From NCBI RefSeq assembly GCF_013369385.1, contig NZ_SZTO01000010.1, forward strand, positions 62,001 through 126,000: 64,000 nucleotides of DNA, written 5' to 3'. The stretch comes from Vibrio sp. 05-20-BW147 (GTDB taxonomy: Bacteria > Pseudomonadota > Gammaproteobacteria > Enterobacterales > Vibrionaceae). Shown here piece after piece: positions 22,059-32,492 of the stretch. The position numbers and the translations under genes were made by a program. The notes under the pieces are model-generated. The model ran no database searches and was not told the origin of the DNA. It saw only the letters and a list, made by a program, of their open reading frames with translations. Each line of letters begins with the position of its first letter. The stretch's first letter is position 1.

Positions 22059-24134
22059 ATGCTAACCAGTAAAATTCAAAATTCCATTCGCACCAGTTAT
22101 CAAAATTTGCACAATCAGCTTGAAAACTTTATACCTCGTCGCGCGCAAAACTTTCTCGTTGCAGAAATGGCCAAAACACTTTGTGGTAGCTATCACAAAA
22201 AAAATCGTATCCTCGTGGCTGAAGCGGGAACTGGAATCGGTAAATCTCTTTCGTACTTGATGGCAGCAATTCCAGTTGCTGTGTTCAATAACCGCAAAGT
22301 AGTTATCTCTACGGCAACCGTCGCGCTTCAAGAACAATTGATGAATAAAGACCTGCCTTTATATCGACGCATTTCAGACATTAATTTCTCTTTTGTTTTA
22401 GCGAAAGGTCGGCAGCGGTACTGCTGTGCTGAGAAACTGGCTAGTGCTAGTGGTGTTGACGGTGGTCAACTCGCCATGTTCGAGACTAAGCCTAAAAAGA
22501 AAGACATAGAGCTGTTAACCACTATGTATCAGAGCTTAGTTAAGGGGAAATGGGATGGGGACAGAGACAGTTGGCCAAAACCGATTGATGACAACCTTTG
22601 GCAACTGATTGTCAGTGACAAGCATAGCTGCAACAACAATCTGCCCATTCACCGTCACTGCCCTTTTCAAAAAGCGCGTTCTGAACTCGACAAGCACGAT
22701 GTCATTATCGCAAACCATAGTTTGGTCATGGCAGATGCAGACTTAGGTGGCGGTGTTATCCTCTCTGAGCCGGAAAATACCATTTATGTCTTTGATGAAG
22801 CGCACCACCTTCCTCACGTTGCTCGAGATCATGCCTCTGCCGCATCTAGCCTTAAAGGCGCGGCAGCTTGGTTAGAACGTTTAAATCAAAACAGCAGCAA
22901 ATTTGCAGGGCTAGCGGATGAGAAGCGCGTTAGCCGCTTTCGCCATGATCTCCAAGATTCAATTCAGATCTTAATTCCAGCGTTGCTACAGCTATCTAAG
23001 CAGTTCGACCCTGCACACTTTGTTGATGGCATTCATCGTTTTGAACATGGCCAATTACCAGCATGGCTTGAAGAGCAATCTAAAGAACTTAAGACGTTTA
23101 GCCAGAAAGCCCATCAAGCTGTTGCAAAAATCGCAGATCTTGTGGCGGAACGTGTTAAAGATGGCGAACTATCAGCAAAAATCGCAGAGCCTGCGCTTGC
23201 AGAGCTCGGTTTCTACATACAAAGAACTGAAAACTTGGCACAAGTTTGGCGCTTAATGGCCGAGCCTATCCGAGAAAAAGGCGCACCACTAGCACGTTGG
23301 TTACAAAAACACCCTGAGCGCGAAGGTGATGTCATCGTCAGCGTTTCACCGTTGGAAGTTGGTTGGCAACTGGACCAACAGATCTGGAGCCGCTGCGTTG
23401 GTGCACTTTTGGTCTCAGCAACGATGAGAGCATTAAACTCATTTCAGTATTTTTGTCATCAGGCAGGGATCGATATGCGAGAAGAGTCTGGCGTACAGTT
23501 TCTCGCGCTTGCGTCTCCTTTCGATTATCAAAATCAGGCTGAGCTGATTATTCCAACACTTAAGTACGAACCACAAGCGCCTCAATTTACGGAATATCTT
23601 ATCGATATTTTGCCTAAGTATTTAAAAGACAAACAAGCGAACTTAGTTTTATTCTCTTCTTATTGGCAAATGAACCAAGTTGGCGATGCATTAGCAACAG
23701 AGTTCGTTAAAAGAGGCTGGGCATTACAGCGACAAGGCGAAAGTTCTCGAGTCGAAATTCTAAAAAAACATAAAAACCTCGTAGCAAAAGGGGAAACGAG
23801 CATCCTTTTTGGCACAGGCAGCTTTTCAGAAGGATTAGATTTGCCTGGCGAGCTGCTTGAGAACCTAGTGATAACCAAGATTCCGTTCGCGGTACCAACC
23901 TCACCTGTCGAACAAGCGCACTCGGAGTACATAGAATCCAAAGGCGGCAATCCGTTTATGCAGATCACCGTCCCAGAAGCGAGTAAGAAGATGATTCAAT
24001 CTGTTGGACGTTTACTGCGTAAAGAACGAGATTCTGGTACAGTCACCATCCTCGATAAACGGCTCATTTCAAAGCGCTATGGGAAGGCGATTCTCGACTC
24101 TTTACCGCCGTTTAAACGTATTGTCGAAAGATAA
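22059..24134 (+). CDS. dinG: ATP-dependent DNA helicase DinG
   Basis: 691 residues from the ATG at 22059 (MLTSKIQNSIRTSYQNL). A GTG at 22023 would add 12 residues that do not resemble the family. This XPD-like superfamily 2 helicase has Walker A AEAGTGIGKS, DEAH box VFDEAHHLP, and helicase motif VI SVGRLLRKERD. Cysteines at RQRYCCAEKL and HSCNNNLPIHRHCPF fit the [4Fe-4S] cluster of DinG. It unwinds R-loops and D-loops. E. coli dinG is LexA-controlled; I see no LexA box here. Confidence 0.93.
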   Translation: MLTSKIQNSIRTSYQNLHNQLENFIPRRAQNFLVAEMAKTLCGSYHKKNRILVAEAGTGIGKSLSYLMAAIPVAVFNNRKVVISTATVALQEQLMNKDLPLYRRISDINFSFVLAKGRQRYCCAEKLASASGVDGGQLAMFETKPKKKDIELLTTMYQSLVKGKWDGDRDSWPKPIDDNLWQLIVSDKHSCNNNLPIHRHCPFQKARSELDKHDVIIANHSLVMADADLGGGVILSEPENTIYVFDEAHHLPHVARDHASAASSLKGAAAWLERLNQNSSKFAGLADEKRVSRFRHDLQDSIQILIPALLQLSKQFDPAHFVDGIHRFEHGQLPAWLEEQSKELKTFSQKAHQAVAKIADLVAERVKDGELSAKIAEPALAELGFYIQRTENLAQVWRLMAEPIREKGAPLARWLQKHPEREGDVIVSVSPLEVGWQLDQQIWSRCVGALLVSATMRALNSFQYFCHQAGIDMREESGVQFLALASPFDYQNQAELIIPTLKYEPQAPQFTEYLIDILPKYLKDKQANLVLFSSYWQMNQVGDALATEFVKRGWALQRQGESSRVEILKKHKNLVAKGETSILFGTGSFSEGLDLPGELLENLVITKIPFAVPTSPVEQAHSEYIESKGGNPFMQITVPEASKKMIQSVGRLLRKERDSGTVTILDKRLISKRYGKAILDSLPPFKRIVER

Positions 24135-24183
24135 CGCTTTTTGCTGCTTCACCGATTTAAATAAAAAGAAGAACTAATACCCT

Positions 24184-24966
24184 ATGGAACTATTCGAACC
24201 AACCATGCTTGTGATACTCGCATTGGTTGCTTTCATCGCTGGATTTATTGATGCCGTCGCTGGTGGTGGCGGAATGCTCACTGTGCCTGCTCTCCTTTCA
24301 TTGGGCTTGCCACCCCATATTGCCCTAGGTACCAATAAACTGGCGGCAACTTTTGCCTCTTCCACGGCGGCGTTTACTTATTATAAGAAGCAACTCTTTA
24401 AGCCTGAGTGTTGGCTACGAGCATTTGCTGCTACTTTAATAGGTGCAACCTTGGGAACGTTGTTGGTTGATGCCATTTCAACCGAATGGCTTGAGAAAAT
24501 TCTGCCACTGATTATCTTAGCCGCGGCCATTTACACCATCTGGCACAAAGCGCCTGACGCTTCACACAACAGCACCACACCCAAACCGTGCCCAATGCTC
24601 CACAAAAAGCAGTATATTCAAGGGGCGACTCTGGGTTTTTACGATGGTGTCGCAGGTCCAGGCACTGGTGCGTTTTGGACTGTCAGCTCCATGGCTTTGT
24701 ATAAACTGAATATTCTGCTAGCTTCAGGCCTCGCAAAGGCGATGAACTTCACCAGTAACCTTACTTCTTTAGTGATGTTTGCCCTGCTCGGTCACATCAA
24801 TTGGGGACTGGGGCTAATTATGGGAATATGCCTGATGGCGGGGGCCTTTGTCGGCGCTCACTCCGCAATTCGCTTTGGCGCAAAGTTTATTCGTCCCGTT
24901 TTTGTTAGTGTAGTGAGCATTCTCGCGATAAAGCTCGCCTATGAAGCATGGTTTGTGACCTTATGA
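24184..24966 (+). CDS. TSUP-family (TauE/SafE, YfcA-like) membrane permease
   Basis: 260 residues with about eight hydrophobic segments in two halves. The first half has the family's GFIDAVAGGGGMLTVPALL, and the second the related GFYDGVAGPGTGAFWTVS. TSUP proteins export or import sulfite and other organosulfur anions; the substrate is not predictable. Its stop overlaps the priC start (ATGA), so they are cotranscribed. The nearest purine-rich sequence before the ATG is weak. Confidence 0.88.
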   Translation: MELFEPTMLVILALVAFIAGFIDAVAGGGGMLTVPALLSLGLPPHIALGTNKLAATFASSTAAFTYYKKQLFKPECWLRAFAATLIGATLGTLLVDAISTEWLEKILPLIILAAAIYTIWHKAPDASHNSTTPKPCPMLHKKQYIQGATLGFYDGVAGPGTGAFWTVSSMALYKLNILLASGLAKAMNFTSNLTSLVMFALLGHINWGLGLIMGICLMAGAFVGAHSAIRFGAKFIRPVFVSVVSILAIKLAYEAWFVTL

Positions 24967-25508
24967 AGCTCAATGAAGTTGGACTGAAACTCGAGGAACT
25001 TGCGATGCAAGCGGCTCAACTGGACCGCCAGCGGGGTGAACATCATACCCCTTTGTTTGATGAGCGTTTGTTCGCCTGTCGTTCTCGCCTTTTAGTCCCT
25101 TGCGTCAAAGAGACCAAAGCAACACTCGATGCGCTGCTGCGTGAACAAAAAGAGCAGCGCCTGACCACCCAACGGGCAGCCTATTTGACCGAACAATTGG
25201 TATCTCAGCTTGCGGCCATTCAGCGTGAACTCTCAACCACCACCATTCGGAAAAACGAAATTAAACACGCCAGTCACTACCGCAAGCCCATTAACGTGCT
25301 TTACCAAGAACTTGCACAGCATCAGGAATGGACGCGTCGATTAAAAGAGATGGTGCTTGAGAAACAACGCGAGCTTGAAGCAGCTCCCGCTTTCCTGCGC
25401 ACTCAAGCGCAGCAAGCGCTACTCACCACGGAACAACGTCTAGCACGCTGTCAGGCCGCTCTGCTTAAAATAGAAAATCAGATCACATTTAGAGAGAAGA
25501 ACCAGTAA
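24963..25508 (+). CDS. priC: Primosomal replication protein PriC
   Basis: 181 residues, start at the ATG at 24963 in ATGA overlap with the permease gene. PriC is an all-helical protein that reloads DnaB helicase at stalled forks through SSB. Features are the N-terminal [20 protein letters not shown] region and a long Gln/Glu/Arg-rich helical body. The C-terminal half is dominated by coiled-coil-like helices. It is followed without a gap (TAATG) by the small rsmS/ybaM gene, the same pairing as priC-ybaM in E. coli. Confidence 0.85.
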   Translation: MKLNEVGLKLEELAMQAAQLDRQRGEHHTPLFDERLFACRSRLLVPCVKETKATLDALLREQKEQRLTTQRAAYLTEQLVSQLAAIQRELSTTTIRKNEIKHASHYRKPINVLYQELAQHQEWTRRLKEMVLEKQRELEAAPAFLRTQAQQALLTTEQRLARCQAALLKIENQITFREKNQ

Positions 25509-25675
25509 TGAACGATTTGTCGCCTCCTCCTTTAGACCAAGCTCCTGATGACATTAAACTGGCGGTCGATCTGATCTATCTTTTGGAAAGCAATGAAGTC
25601 GATGCCGAAGTGGCGCTCGCTGCACTCAAAATCGTTCAACAAGATTTAGAAGCAAAACTAAACAGGAAGGCTTAG
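25508..25675 (+). CDS. rsmS: RsmS/YbaM small protein (DUF2496)
   Basis: A 55-residue gene. [20 protein letters not shown] and [20 protein letters not shown] match E. coli YbaM/RsmS closely. The E. coli protein is linked to ribosome assembly or to pleiotropic regulation, but its role is not settled. The start ATG overlaps the priC stop by one base, and E. coli has the same order. The stop codon lies inside the loop of the terminator that ends the operon. Confidence 0.85.
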   Translation: MNDLSPPPLDQAPDDIKLAVDLIYLLESNEVDAEVALAALKIVQQDLEAKLNRKA

Positions 25676-25687
25676 AGCCTTCCTGTT
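25661..25687. terminator. Terminator overlapping the rsmS stop codon
   Basis: AACAGGAAGGC and GCCTTCCTGTT form an 11-bp stem whose loop TTAGA contains the rsmS stop. It can serve the convergent chemoreceptor gene too. Confidence 0.75.
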
Positions 25688-25719
25688 TCGTTAGCAGCGT
25701 TCCACGCGGCTCGTGAGTA

Positions 25720-27837
25720 TTACACCTTAAACTGCCCCATTAAGCGTTGCTGCTGTTGCGAGAGCGTTTCTATCATTTCTCCCGCTGATTGAGACTCTCC
25801 GGCTTGAGACAAAATCTGGCCACTGAGGTCACGGATGTTAGAAACACTTTGGTTTACCTCGGCCGACACCGCCTTTTGCTCTTCCGCCGCTTTCACTATT
25901 TGACTGTTCATATCGTTAATCGCCGCAATAGCGTCAAAGACACTTTGCAATTGCACCACCGCATTTTGCACTTCAGCTGCCGTGTGTTGGGCAAAAACAT
26001 TCCCTTGGTTTATCGCCTCCACCACGGCTGTGGTGCCGTTTTGTACCTGGCTGATCACAGTGCGGATTTCCGCGACCGAATCTTGTGTACGGCTCGCTAG
26101 CTTGCGCACCTCATCCGCCACGACAGCAAAACCTCTGCCCTGCTCCCCAGCACGCGCGGCTTCTATCGCCGCATTGAGTGCCAACAAATTAGTCTGCTCA
26201 GAAATGCCTTCGATCACCGCAAGAATGTCCGTAATATTGCCGTTGTTCTTAGCCAAATCTTCCACTACGGGCACCGCTTGGGTCATTTGTTCTACCAGCT
26301 TCAGCATCTCTTGCTCAGAACGCTCTATCACCTCTCGGCCACTCTTTGCCGCATGGCTAGCACGATTGGCGGCATCCACTGCGACCTCTGCATTTTGCAC
26401 CACAAGGCTCGCGGTTTGAGTCATCTCTTCTGCGGCCGTAGCCACCATGTCCACCTCGCGGAACTGAGATTCACTGCTCATGCGAGTCTCCATCGCGGCA
26501 CGCTTTGCACCAAGCGTTTGCTCAGCCAATTGCTGCGAGGTGTTAGCGACCTCACCAATGGTGCGTTGTAACTTATCTAAAAAAGCATTGAAACTCGAAG
26601 CAAGTTGACCCATTTCATCTTGGCTTTTGACTGACAAACGTTGGGTCAAATCGCCTTCGCCAGATTCAATATCTTGCAAACTTTCAACGACGGTCTTTAT
26701 CGGTTTCACTAATCTTGCAGCGGCAATTGCGATAGTGAACAAGCCAACCAAAACAAATATGGCCCCCACTAATAACTCAAATTTGATACCTTCTGACACT
26801 TTCTCACTGATCACTTGATCAAGCGCTTCAACATCTTCTAACACCGCCGCTCTCGGCATTTCGAAAATCACGCCCCAAGTTTGATTGGCCACCGTCATTG
26901 GCGCAAACACCAATAACCACTCGCCATCTTTGCTCCAAGAAACGCTCTCACCACCACCGTACAACCAATCCGTTAACATGTTGGCTGAAATGTTCGTACT
27001 GGAAAAAGAACTGCCTACCTCTTTTGCGCTATCATCACTGGCGATCAACGTGCCATCTAAGCTGACAATACTGATGTTGCCTTGCCCTTCAAACAAGCTG
27101 CGATCTGAATCTTGTGCAATCTGAATGAGTGAATCTAACCGTACGTCTATGCCCATGAAACCAATGGGATCACTGTCTACCAATATCGGCACCGATAGCG
27201 ATGTGGTGAGGAACGAACCTCCATCTTGTTCTGTTTTGCGCGGGGAGGTAATACACGCTTGCGCCGAATTGAGCGGACAGGCAAAACGTTCACTGTTTTG
27301 ATCCGATTTTAACGTTGCTTCCGAAAGAACATTGGCAATGACGTTTTCGCCATTATTGGCCGTAACCCAGTAAGGCGCAAATTGTCCACGTTCGTTCGAG
27401 CCGACATATTCTGCACTCACGTAGTTTGAGTCTTCTCCATCAAGCATGTTCGGCTTGAAGACCAAGTACGCCCCTTGCATGGTTTTGAAATTGAGGACCG
27501 ATTTGCGAACCATTTCATCCAAGGCGGTACGCAGTACTTCACTCTCACCAAAATTTTCTTCACTGTTGGTTTTGTAGAAGAGCGCGTTCGCCGACAACAT
27601 TTCCGCTCGATAGAGAGATTCGTTAAGAAACTCAACCACTTCAGTCGCATTAAGCAATGCCCTTGTTTTAACCAGTTGCTCAGACTTGCTGGTGACGGAG
27701 GCGGTACTTTGCTGTTTTAGCGTTTGCTGGTTGGTCATCGCGTTGTAAACAGAAAAACCAACCAAAGAAAGAGAGGTGACTAACAAGCAGAAACCCGACA
27801 GCAGGGTAATTTTCCACTGAACAGAGAGAGTTCGCAT
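25720..27837 (-). CDS. Methyl-accepting chemotaxis protein with periplasmic Cache domain
   Basis: 705 residues. The first membrane helix is at about 10-32, then a large periplasmic sensor of about 310 residues with dCache features ([12 protein letters not shown], then [13 protein letters not shown]). The second membrane helix is at about 350-374, followed by a HAMP linker and the cytoplasmic signalling coil. The hairpin tip [20 protein letters not shown] is the universal CheA/CheW contact. There is no C-terminal CheR-tethering pentapeptide (it ends MGQFKV). The ligand is unknown; dCache receptors often bind amino acids. AAGGA lies 6 nt before the ATG. Confidence 0.93.
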   Translation of the reverse strand: MRTLSVQWKITLLSGFCLLVTSLSLVGFSVYNAMTNQQTLKQQSTASVTSKSEQLVKTRALLNATEVVEFLNESLYRAEMLSANALFYKTNSEENFGESEVLRTALDEMVRKSVLNFKTMQGAYLVFKPNMLDGEDSNYVSAEYVGSNERGQFAPYWVTANNGENVIANVLSEATLKSDQNSERFACPLNSAQACITSPRKTEQDGGSFLTTSLSVPILVDSDPIGFMGIDVRLDSLIQIAQDSDRSLFEGQGNISIVSLDGTLIASDDSAKEVGSSFSSTNISANMLTDWLYGGGESVSWSKDGEWLLVFAPMTVANQTWGVIFEMPRAAVLEDVEALDQVISEKVSEGIKFELLVGAIFVLVGLFTIAIAAARLVKPIKTVVESLQDIESGEGDLTQRLSVKSQDEMGQLASSFNAFLDKLQRTIGEVANTSQQLAEQTLGAKRAAMETRMSSESQFREVDMVATAAEEMTQTASLVVQNAEVAVDAANRASHAAKSGREVIERSEQEMLKLVEQMTQAVPVVEDLAKNNGNITDILAVIEGISEQTNLLALNAAIEAARAGEQGRGFAVVADEVRKLASRTQDSVAEIRTVISQVQNGTTAVVEAINQGNVFAQHTAAEVQNAVVQLQSVFDAIAAINDMNSQIVKAAEEQKAVSAEVNQSVSNIRDLSGQILSQAGESQSAGEMIETLSQQQQRLMGQFKV

Positions 27838-28051
27838 ACTACATCCTTATTCGCAAACAAACGTGGCTTAACTTTTGATTTATTTGCTTTCCATTAAAGC
27901 ATAATTTATCTCGATATCAATTAGATTTGTTACAAATTTGTAGCACATCATTGTACCATTTGTGTGAGCGATTGCAGCGATTCGTTTTCTCTTCTTGAAG
28001 TCACAAAATGGGATGGTAACATCGTCTAAAACGCATCAATCAGGAAAGAAA

Positions 28052-28858
28052 ATGAAAATCGTCAGCTTCAACATCAATGGGTTACGAGCTCGCCTTCATC
28101 AACTTCAAGCACTAATCGATAAGCATCAACCCGATGTGATCGGCCTACAAGAAATCAAAGTTCACGACGAAGCCTTTCCCATCGAAGACGTCGAAGCAAT
28201 GGGCTATAAAGTCTACTTTCATGGCCAAAAAGCGCATTACGGCGTGGCTCTGCTGTGTAAGCAAGAGCCTATCGAGATCCAAAAAGGGTTCCCAACCGAC
28301 AACGACGAACATCAGAAGCGCATGATCATCGGGACTTTTCTTGATGAGAAGGGTGAAAAAGTGACGGTGTTGAACGGCTATTTTCCGCAAGGGGACAACA
28401 TCGCGCACGAAACCAAGTACCCTTATAAACGCCAGTTTTACAAAGATTTGATGGGATATCTAACCACTCACAGAGACAACGGTGAGCAAGTGGTTGTGAT
28501 GGGCGATATCAATATTAGCCCAATCGATGCCGACATCGGTATTGGTGAAGTGAACCGTAAACGCTGGTTAAAAACGGGCAAATGTTCGTTCCAGCCTGAG
28601 GAGCGTGAGTGGTTACAAACCTTACTGGATTGGGGCTTAGAAGATACGTTCCGCAAACTGCACCCAAGTGTGGATGATAAGTTCTCGTGGTTTGACTACC
28701 GTTCAAAAGGCTTTGACGATAATCGTGGTCTACGCATTGATGTGATTCTTGCTACACCATCGTTAGCGGCCCAGTGCCGAGAATCCGATATCGATTACGA
28801 GCTACGCGGCATTGAAAAACCTTCAGATCACGCGCCTATTTGGGCAACCTTTGAGTAA
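28052..28858 (+). CDS. xthA: Exodeoxyribonuclease III
   Basis: 268 residues from the ATG at 28052, exactly the E. coli length, with AGGAAAG just upstream; an in-frame upstream extension is not conserved. It is the main AP endonuclease for base-excision repair and also a 3'-5' exonuclease. Motifs: [21 protein letters not shown] with the metal-binding Glu, MGDINISP with catalytic Asp and Asn, and the final PSDHAPIW with the catalytic His. Confidence 0.97.
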   Translation: MKIVSFNINGLRARLHQLQALIDKHQPDVIGLQEIKVHDEAFPIEDVEAMGYKVYFHGQKAHYGVALLCKQEPIEIQKGFPTDNDEHQKRMIIGTFLDEKGEKVTVLNGYFPQGDNIAHETKYPYKRQFYKDLMGYLTTHRDNGEQVVVMGDINISPIDADIGIGEVNRKRWLKTGKCSFQPEEREWLQTLLDWGLEDTFRKLHPSVDDKFSWFDYRSKGFDDNRGLRIDVILATPSLAAQCRESDIDYELRGIEKPSDHAPIWATFE

Positions 28859-28893
28859 CCCGTATTCGTTCATCGACATAAAGCAATCGACTT

Positions 28894-28929
28894 AAAATCA
28901 TAGAGGAGCTAAGGCTCCTCTATGATTTT
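28894..28929. terminator. Bidirectional terminator xthA / metalloprotease
   Basis: AAAATCATAGAGGAGC, loop TAAG, GCTCCTCTATGATTTT: a perfect 16-bp stem between convergent genes, the longest of its kind in the window. Confidence 0.9.
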
Positions 28930-28938
28930 CACTTCTGG

Positions 28939-31662
28939 CTAATTCGACGGCCAAGCGGTTACACCATCGACTGGCACAAAGCGCGCTGCAAATTCCTCTT
29001 TGCAGTACCCCGTATCAGTTGAGACGAAATAGTTTAGTGGCATCGCAGGATGATTGTGAGTAATCACTTGCTGCTTCGCTTTATCACTGAAGGTGAACCC
29101 CCACATATCAAGATACGCCCGCATATCTCGCTCGGTAATGTAGCTCAACGCGACCAGTAGCCAATCATTGTTACTGATCGCATTGATTTCATCCAACGAA
29201 TACTGGCTAAAACCGATTGACTCTTTCCTCGCCTCCCACAACTCAGCACTGCCTTTCAAACGATTGAACTCACGCTCAATTAAGTGCAAGCGGCCCAACA
29301 AGTGCCAGCCGTCTTCTAAGATGCCTTGTGGCTGCTGAGCTGCCATCATCATCTGAATGTAAACGCGCGCCCCCCAACTCCAACCGGTTTGATTTTGTGC
29401 GGCCATAAAGGCATTGGGATCCACCTGCTGACGGCTCTGCTGCAATAACGTGTACTGCGCTTTAAAGTCTAACTCTTGGCAAGACGGTTCCTTGTCCGTC
29501 TCTTTGAAAAACTGCGATTTGCTGTAGTAGGAATAATAGTTAGTAGTGGAATGCCCTTCCCAACCGGCAAAACGAAAACGGCCTTTTTCTAACCCATGAC
29601 CAAGCTCATGCAAATCGCCATGGCCCACTGGGCTAAATGCCCAATACGCATCGTACGGATTGCCAGAGCAACCAGACCCACAAGTGGCTTGATCGGCATT
29701 CATGTGTTTCACCATATCGATGGTTTCTACCTGCCAACCTTTGTTTTCACCGTAGGTTTGCACTTGCTCAAATACCGTAATACCCGGGCCTTTAAAGCCT
29801 GCTAACGCATGCGGGAAATTGTGCATGTATCGCTCTGTCGCCTGCGCCATGGCAGCAGCACTTCCCGCCCACTCTGTTGCTGAGATCGACTGCAGCATTT
29901 TGTCGCGTTTTGAATGCACTTCAAATCCCGGTGTGATCAGCTCTGCCCAATCAAATTGGTCTTGATTCAGTTGCGCGGCAAACGGTTCATTATCCTCAGC
30001 ACTTCGCCAAACGGGGTGTTGCGCCACATTGGTGAACAGCAATTCAACGGGGAGATCGTTGGTATCAAAATGGACTTGAATCGGCCCGCCGTAAGGAGAG
30101 GTTAAACGGATCGTCTCATCTCTCTTAATCTCATAAGTGGTAGAGGTGAGATGTTTAGGCCGGCTATACCCCTCTTTTGAAAACTCGTGGGTTGCCCCAC
30201 TGCGAAGTGAGTTAATCGCAATCGACACCTTCACCGCGCTGTTATCACGGCGCGTGATTTGGAACGTTTCGCCAGGCAAGGCGTACACGCCTGCAGAGCG
30301 GAAGTTGCGTTTCGATTCCAACTGAACCGTTTTGCTGATCCGCGCGATCTCAGCACCAAATTCACTGCGGCTAAAATTACCCATATTCGGCTGTTTTGGG
30401 TTGATCGAGCGAGAATGATATTGGACATAATCGGCAAAATAGGATTTTAAGAACTCAAGCGATGCTGTGGTCGATTTATCCATCGGAAACACCACATCCT
30501 GGCGATAACGATCCGCCAGCAGCACCATCAGTTTCTCGTATTGGTAATCTGCGGTTTTAAACAGATCGACTTGGCGTCGATCCAAAGACAATAAATGGTT
30601 GCGAATAGAGTTTGCCGCAGGATAGAACTCACTGCCCATGTTGGCGCTTTCTGGACATGATTTGTCATCGCACTGCTTAAGATCCACCGTGAAACTGTCA
30701 TTGGCCAAACGGGTGAGCAACGCTTGTTGGGCGGCAATTTCTTGGGGAACTGAGCCCTTCAGCGATAAGGCATTCCATTGGCTAATACCCAATTTTCGCC
30801 AATAGTTATCACCGACATAACTGACATGGAAAAGCTCAAACAACGCGTTACCTAGCTCTGTCATGCCACCATCCCAATGCAAATAAAGGATGGGAATACC
30901 GTCAGCCTGCGCTTTCTCAACGGCACTTTTGACAGTCGCCACTGAATCCCCACTGTTCATATGCTGGGATAAAATCAGCAAATCAGGCTTTGCCGCGACA
31001 CACGCCAGCAGCTTTTCGCCATCACACTGGTTGGCTTCGTTAAAGCTAACCGCTTCGCCATATCGTTTACTTAACCAATTTCTTGTTGCTTGCTCATCGG
31101 GGAAATAATGCGATTGATCCATCTGCGCGATCACCACGTTCGTCCTTTGCTTCAATGAGCCACCATTTAGCCAGACCAACAGGTTATCCAGCCAAATCTC
31201 CATATCACTGTTTACGGATGTCAGGAAACGTTGAGCCGTGCGAAAAGGATTGCTCCCTAAGACGGCATAGCGCTGATCATTGGTTCTAAAGCCAGCGACA
31301 CCAATGGTTAACACTTGGTCTTTATACCCATCAGCCATCGCTTTGTTTGTCTGTAAAACCGCTTGGTTAAAGCCGTAGGTAGACTGAAGAATGGCCGCAT
31401 CGTGGGTAGGGTCCCAATGAAGAGAGGACGTGTTCGCCGCTAATTGCTGCCACAATGCATCGCTGCGTTGTTGAGTCTGCGCAACATAACGCTGATTGGC
31501 TTGAATAAATTCATTTGGATCAGACACCAGCAAGGCATTTCCGCTTTCAAGCGCCCGTTCTACATCCGTTTTGACTTGCTCTGTTGAGCCACCCGCACCA
31601 CTGTCCCCGCCACAAGCGGTGATAGTTAGTGTCAGAAGAGTGCAATAAAAAATACTTTTCAT
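28939..31662 (-). CDS. ImpA-family lipoprotein metalloprotease (M60/M88-like)
   Basis: 907 residues. A lipoprotein signal peptide ends TITAC-GGD with the lipidated Cys at residue 17. Zinc motif HELGH is at 685-689, followed by E702 in GWEGHSTTNYYS, the spacing of M60-type gluzincins. Size and layout resemble P. aeruginosa IMPa (about 920 residues), which cleaves next to O-glycans on mucin-like proteins. The N-terminal 600 residues probably carry flavodoxin-like and glycan-binding parts. As a lipoprotein it is likely on the outer membrane, perhaps facing outward. It stands alone between xthA and the ABC transporter, with a poor ribosome site (A-rich TATAAAATG). Substrate is unknown. Confidence 0.8.
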   Translation of the reverse strand: MKSIFYCTLLTLTITACGGDSGAGGSTEQVKTDVERALESGNALLVSDPNEFIQANQRYVAQTQQRSDALWQQLAANTSSLHWDPTHDAAILQSTYGFNQAVLQTNKAMADGYKDQVLTIGVAGFRTNDQRYAVLGSNPFRTAQRFLTSVNSDMEIWLDNLLVWLNGGSLKQRTNVVIAQMDQSHYFPDEQATRNWLSKRYGEAVSFNEANQCDGEKLLACVAAKPDLLILSQHMNSGDSVATVKSAVEKAQADGIPILYLHWDGGMTELGNALFELFHVSYVGDNYWRKLGISQWNALSLKGSVPQEIAAQQALLTRLANDSFTVDLKQCDDKSCPESANMGSEFYPAANSIRNHLLSLDRRQVDLFKTADYQYEKLMVLLADRYRQDVVFPMDKSTTASLEFLKSYFADYVQYHSRSINPKQPNMGNFSRSEFGAEIARISKTVQLESKRNFRSAGVYALPGETFQITRRDNSAVKVSIAINSLRSGATHEFSKEGYSRPKHLTSTTYEIKRDETIRLTSPYGGPIQVHFDTNDLPVELLFTNVAQHPVWRSAEDNEPFAAQLNQDQFDWAELITPGFEVHSKRDKMLQSISATEWAGSAAAMAQATERYMHNFPHALAGFKGPGITVFEQVQTYGENKGWQVETIDMVKHMNADQATCGSGCSGNPYDAYWAFSPVGHGDLHELGHGLEKGRFRFAGWEGHSTTNYYSYYSKSQFFKETDKEPSCQELDFKAQYTLLQQSRQQVDPNAFMAAQNQTGWSWGARVYIQMMMAAQQPQGILEDGWHLLGRLHLIEREFNRLKGSAELWEARKESIGFSQYSLDEINAISNNDWLLVALSYITERDMRAYLDMWGFTFSDKAKQQVITHNHPAMPLNYFVSTDTGYCKEEFAARFVPVDGVTAWPSN

Positions 31663-31762
31663 TTTATAAATAATTGTTTTTGTTTACTTAATTGTAGTTC
31701 ACCACAGCATAACGGCAACCAACACACTCTATTTGATTATTTATTTTGAACTAACCTATCAA

Positions 31763-31786
31763 AACGGCACCCCAAAAGGTGCCGTT
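31763..31786 (-). terminator. Terminator of the ABC transporter operon
   Basis: AACGGCACC and GGTGCCGTT form a 9-bp stem downstream of the last permease gene on the minus strand. Confidence 0.8.
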
Positions 31787-31808
31787 CTAGATAAGCAAAA
31801 CGCGGGGG

Positions 31809-32486
31809 TTAACTGAGTGGCCTGAGATAGGCAAGGAAACGTTTCTCAGCATTTTTGAATACCCAAAGGATCAAGAACGTCAGCGACATGTAGAACAAGC
31901 CTGCGGTTAGAAACGATTCAAACGGTGCGTAGTAACGCGAGTTGACCAATCGAGCTGCACCCGTGAGATCGAGAATGGTCACAATCCCCGCCACCGCACT
32001 GCCATGCAGCATAAAAATCACTTCATTACTGTATGCTGGTAATGCACGACGCAACGCACTAGGTAGCACAATGCGGCGATAGGCCATCCAATGGCTCATA
32101 CCATAGGCCTTTGCGGCTTCGACTTCCCCTTTTGGCAAACCGTTGATCGCGCCACGAATAATTTCGGCGGTATACGCTGAGGTGTTCAAAACAAACGCCA
32201 CCAAGGCACAGAACCAAGCATTTTCCCAAAGTGTATCTTTCACGGGGAAAAACTGGTCCATCCCGTAGTAAATCAAATAGAGTTGAACCAACAGAGGTGT
32301 GCCACGGAAAAAATAGATGTAACCCCAAGCCGGCAAGCTCACCAAGTAGTTACGACTGTTTCTCCCGATGGCAAGCGGAATAGCAACGCCTAAACCAATC
32401 ACTAGCGAAAGTGCCACCAACCAAGCGGTTGTCCAAAGGCCTTCGAGATAGATAGGAAAGTTTTCTACGATTAATGAAAAGTCCAT
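31809..32486 (-). CDS. Polar amino acid ABC transporter permease (HisM-like)
   Basis: 225 residues from the ATG at 32486; a GTG two codons earlier is also in frame, but AGGTG is better placed for the ATG. Five or so membrane helices and the permease signature EAAKAYGMSHWMAYRRIVLP (the EAA loop that contacts the ATPase). It begins 6 nt after the stop of the partner permease, so the two are made together. With binding protein and ATPase it forms a His/Lys/Arg/ornithine-type importer. Confidence 0.9.
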   Translation of the reverse strand: MDFSLIVENFPIYLEGLWTTAWLVALSLVIGLGVAIPLAIGRNSRNYLVSLPAWGYIYFFRGTPLLVQLYLIYYGMDQFFPVKDTLWENAWFCALVAFVLNTSAYTAEIIRGAINGLPKGEVEAAKAYGMSHWMAYRRIVLPSALRRALPAYSNEVIFMLHGSAVAGIVTILDLTGAARLVNSRYYAPFESFLTAGLFYMSLTFLILWVFKNAEKRFLAYLRPLS

Positions 32487-32492
32487 CGTCAC

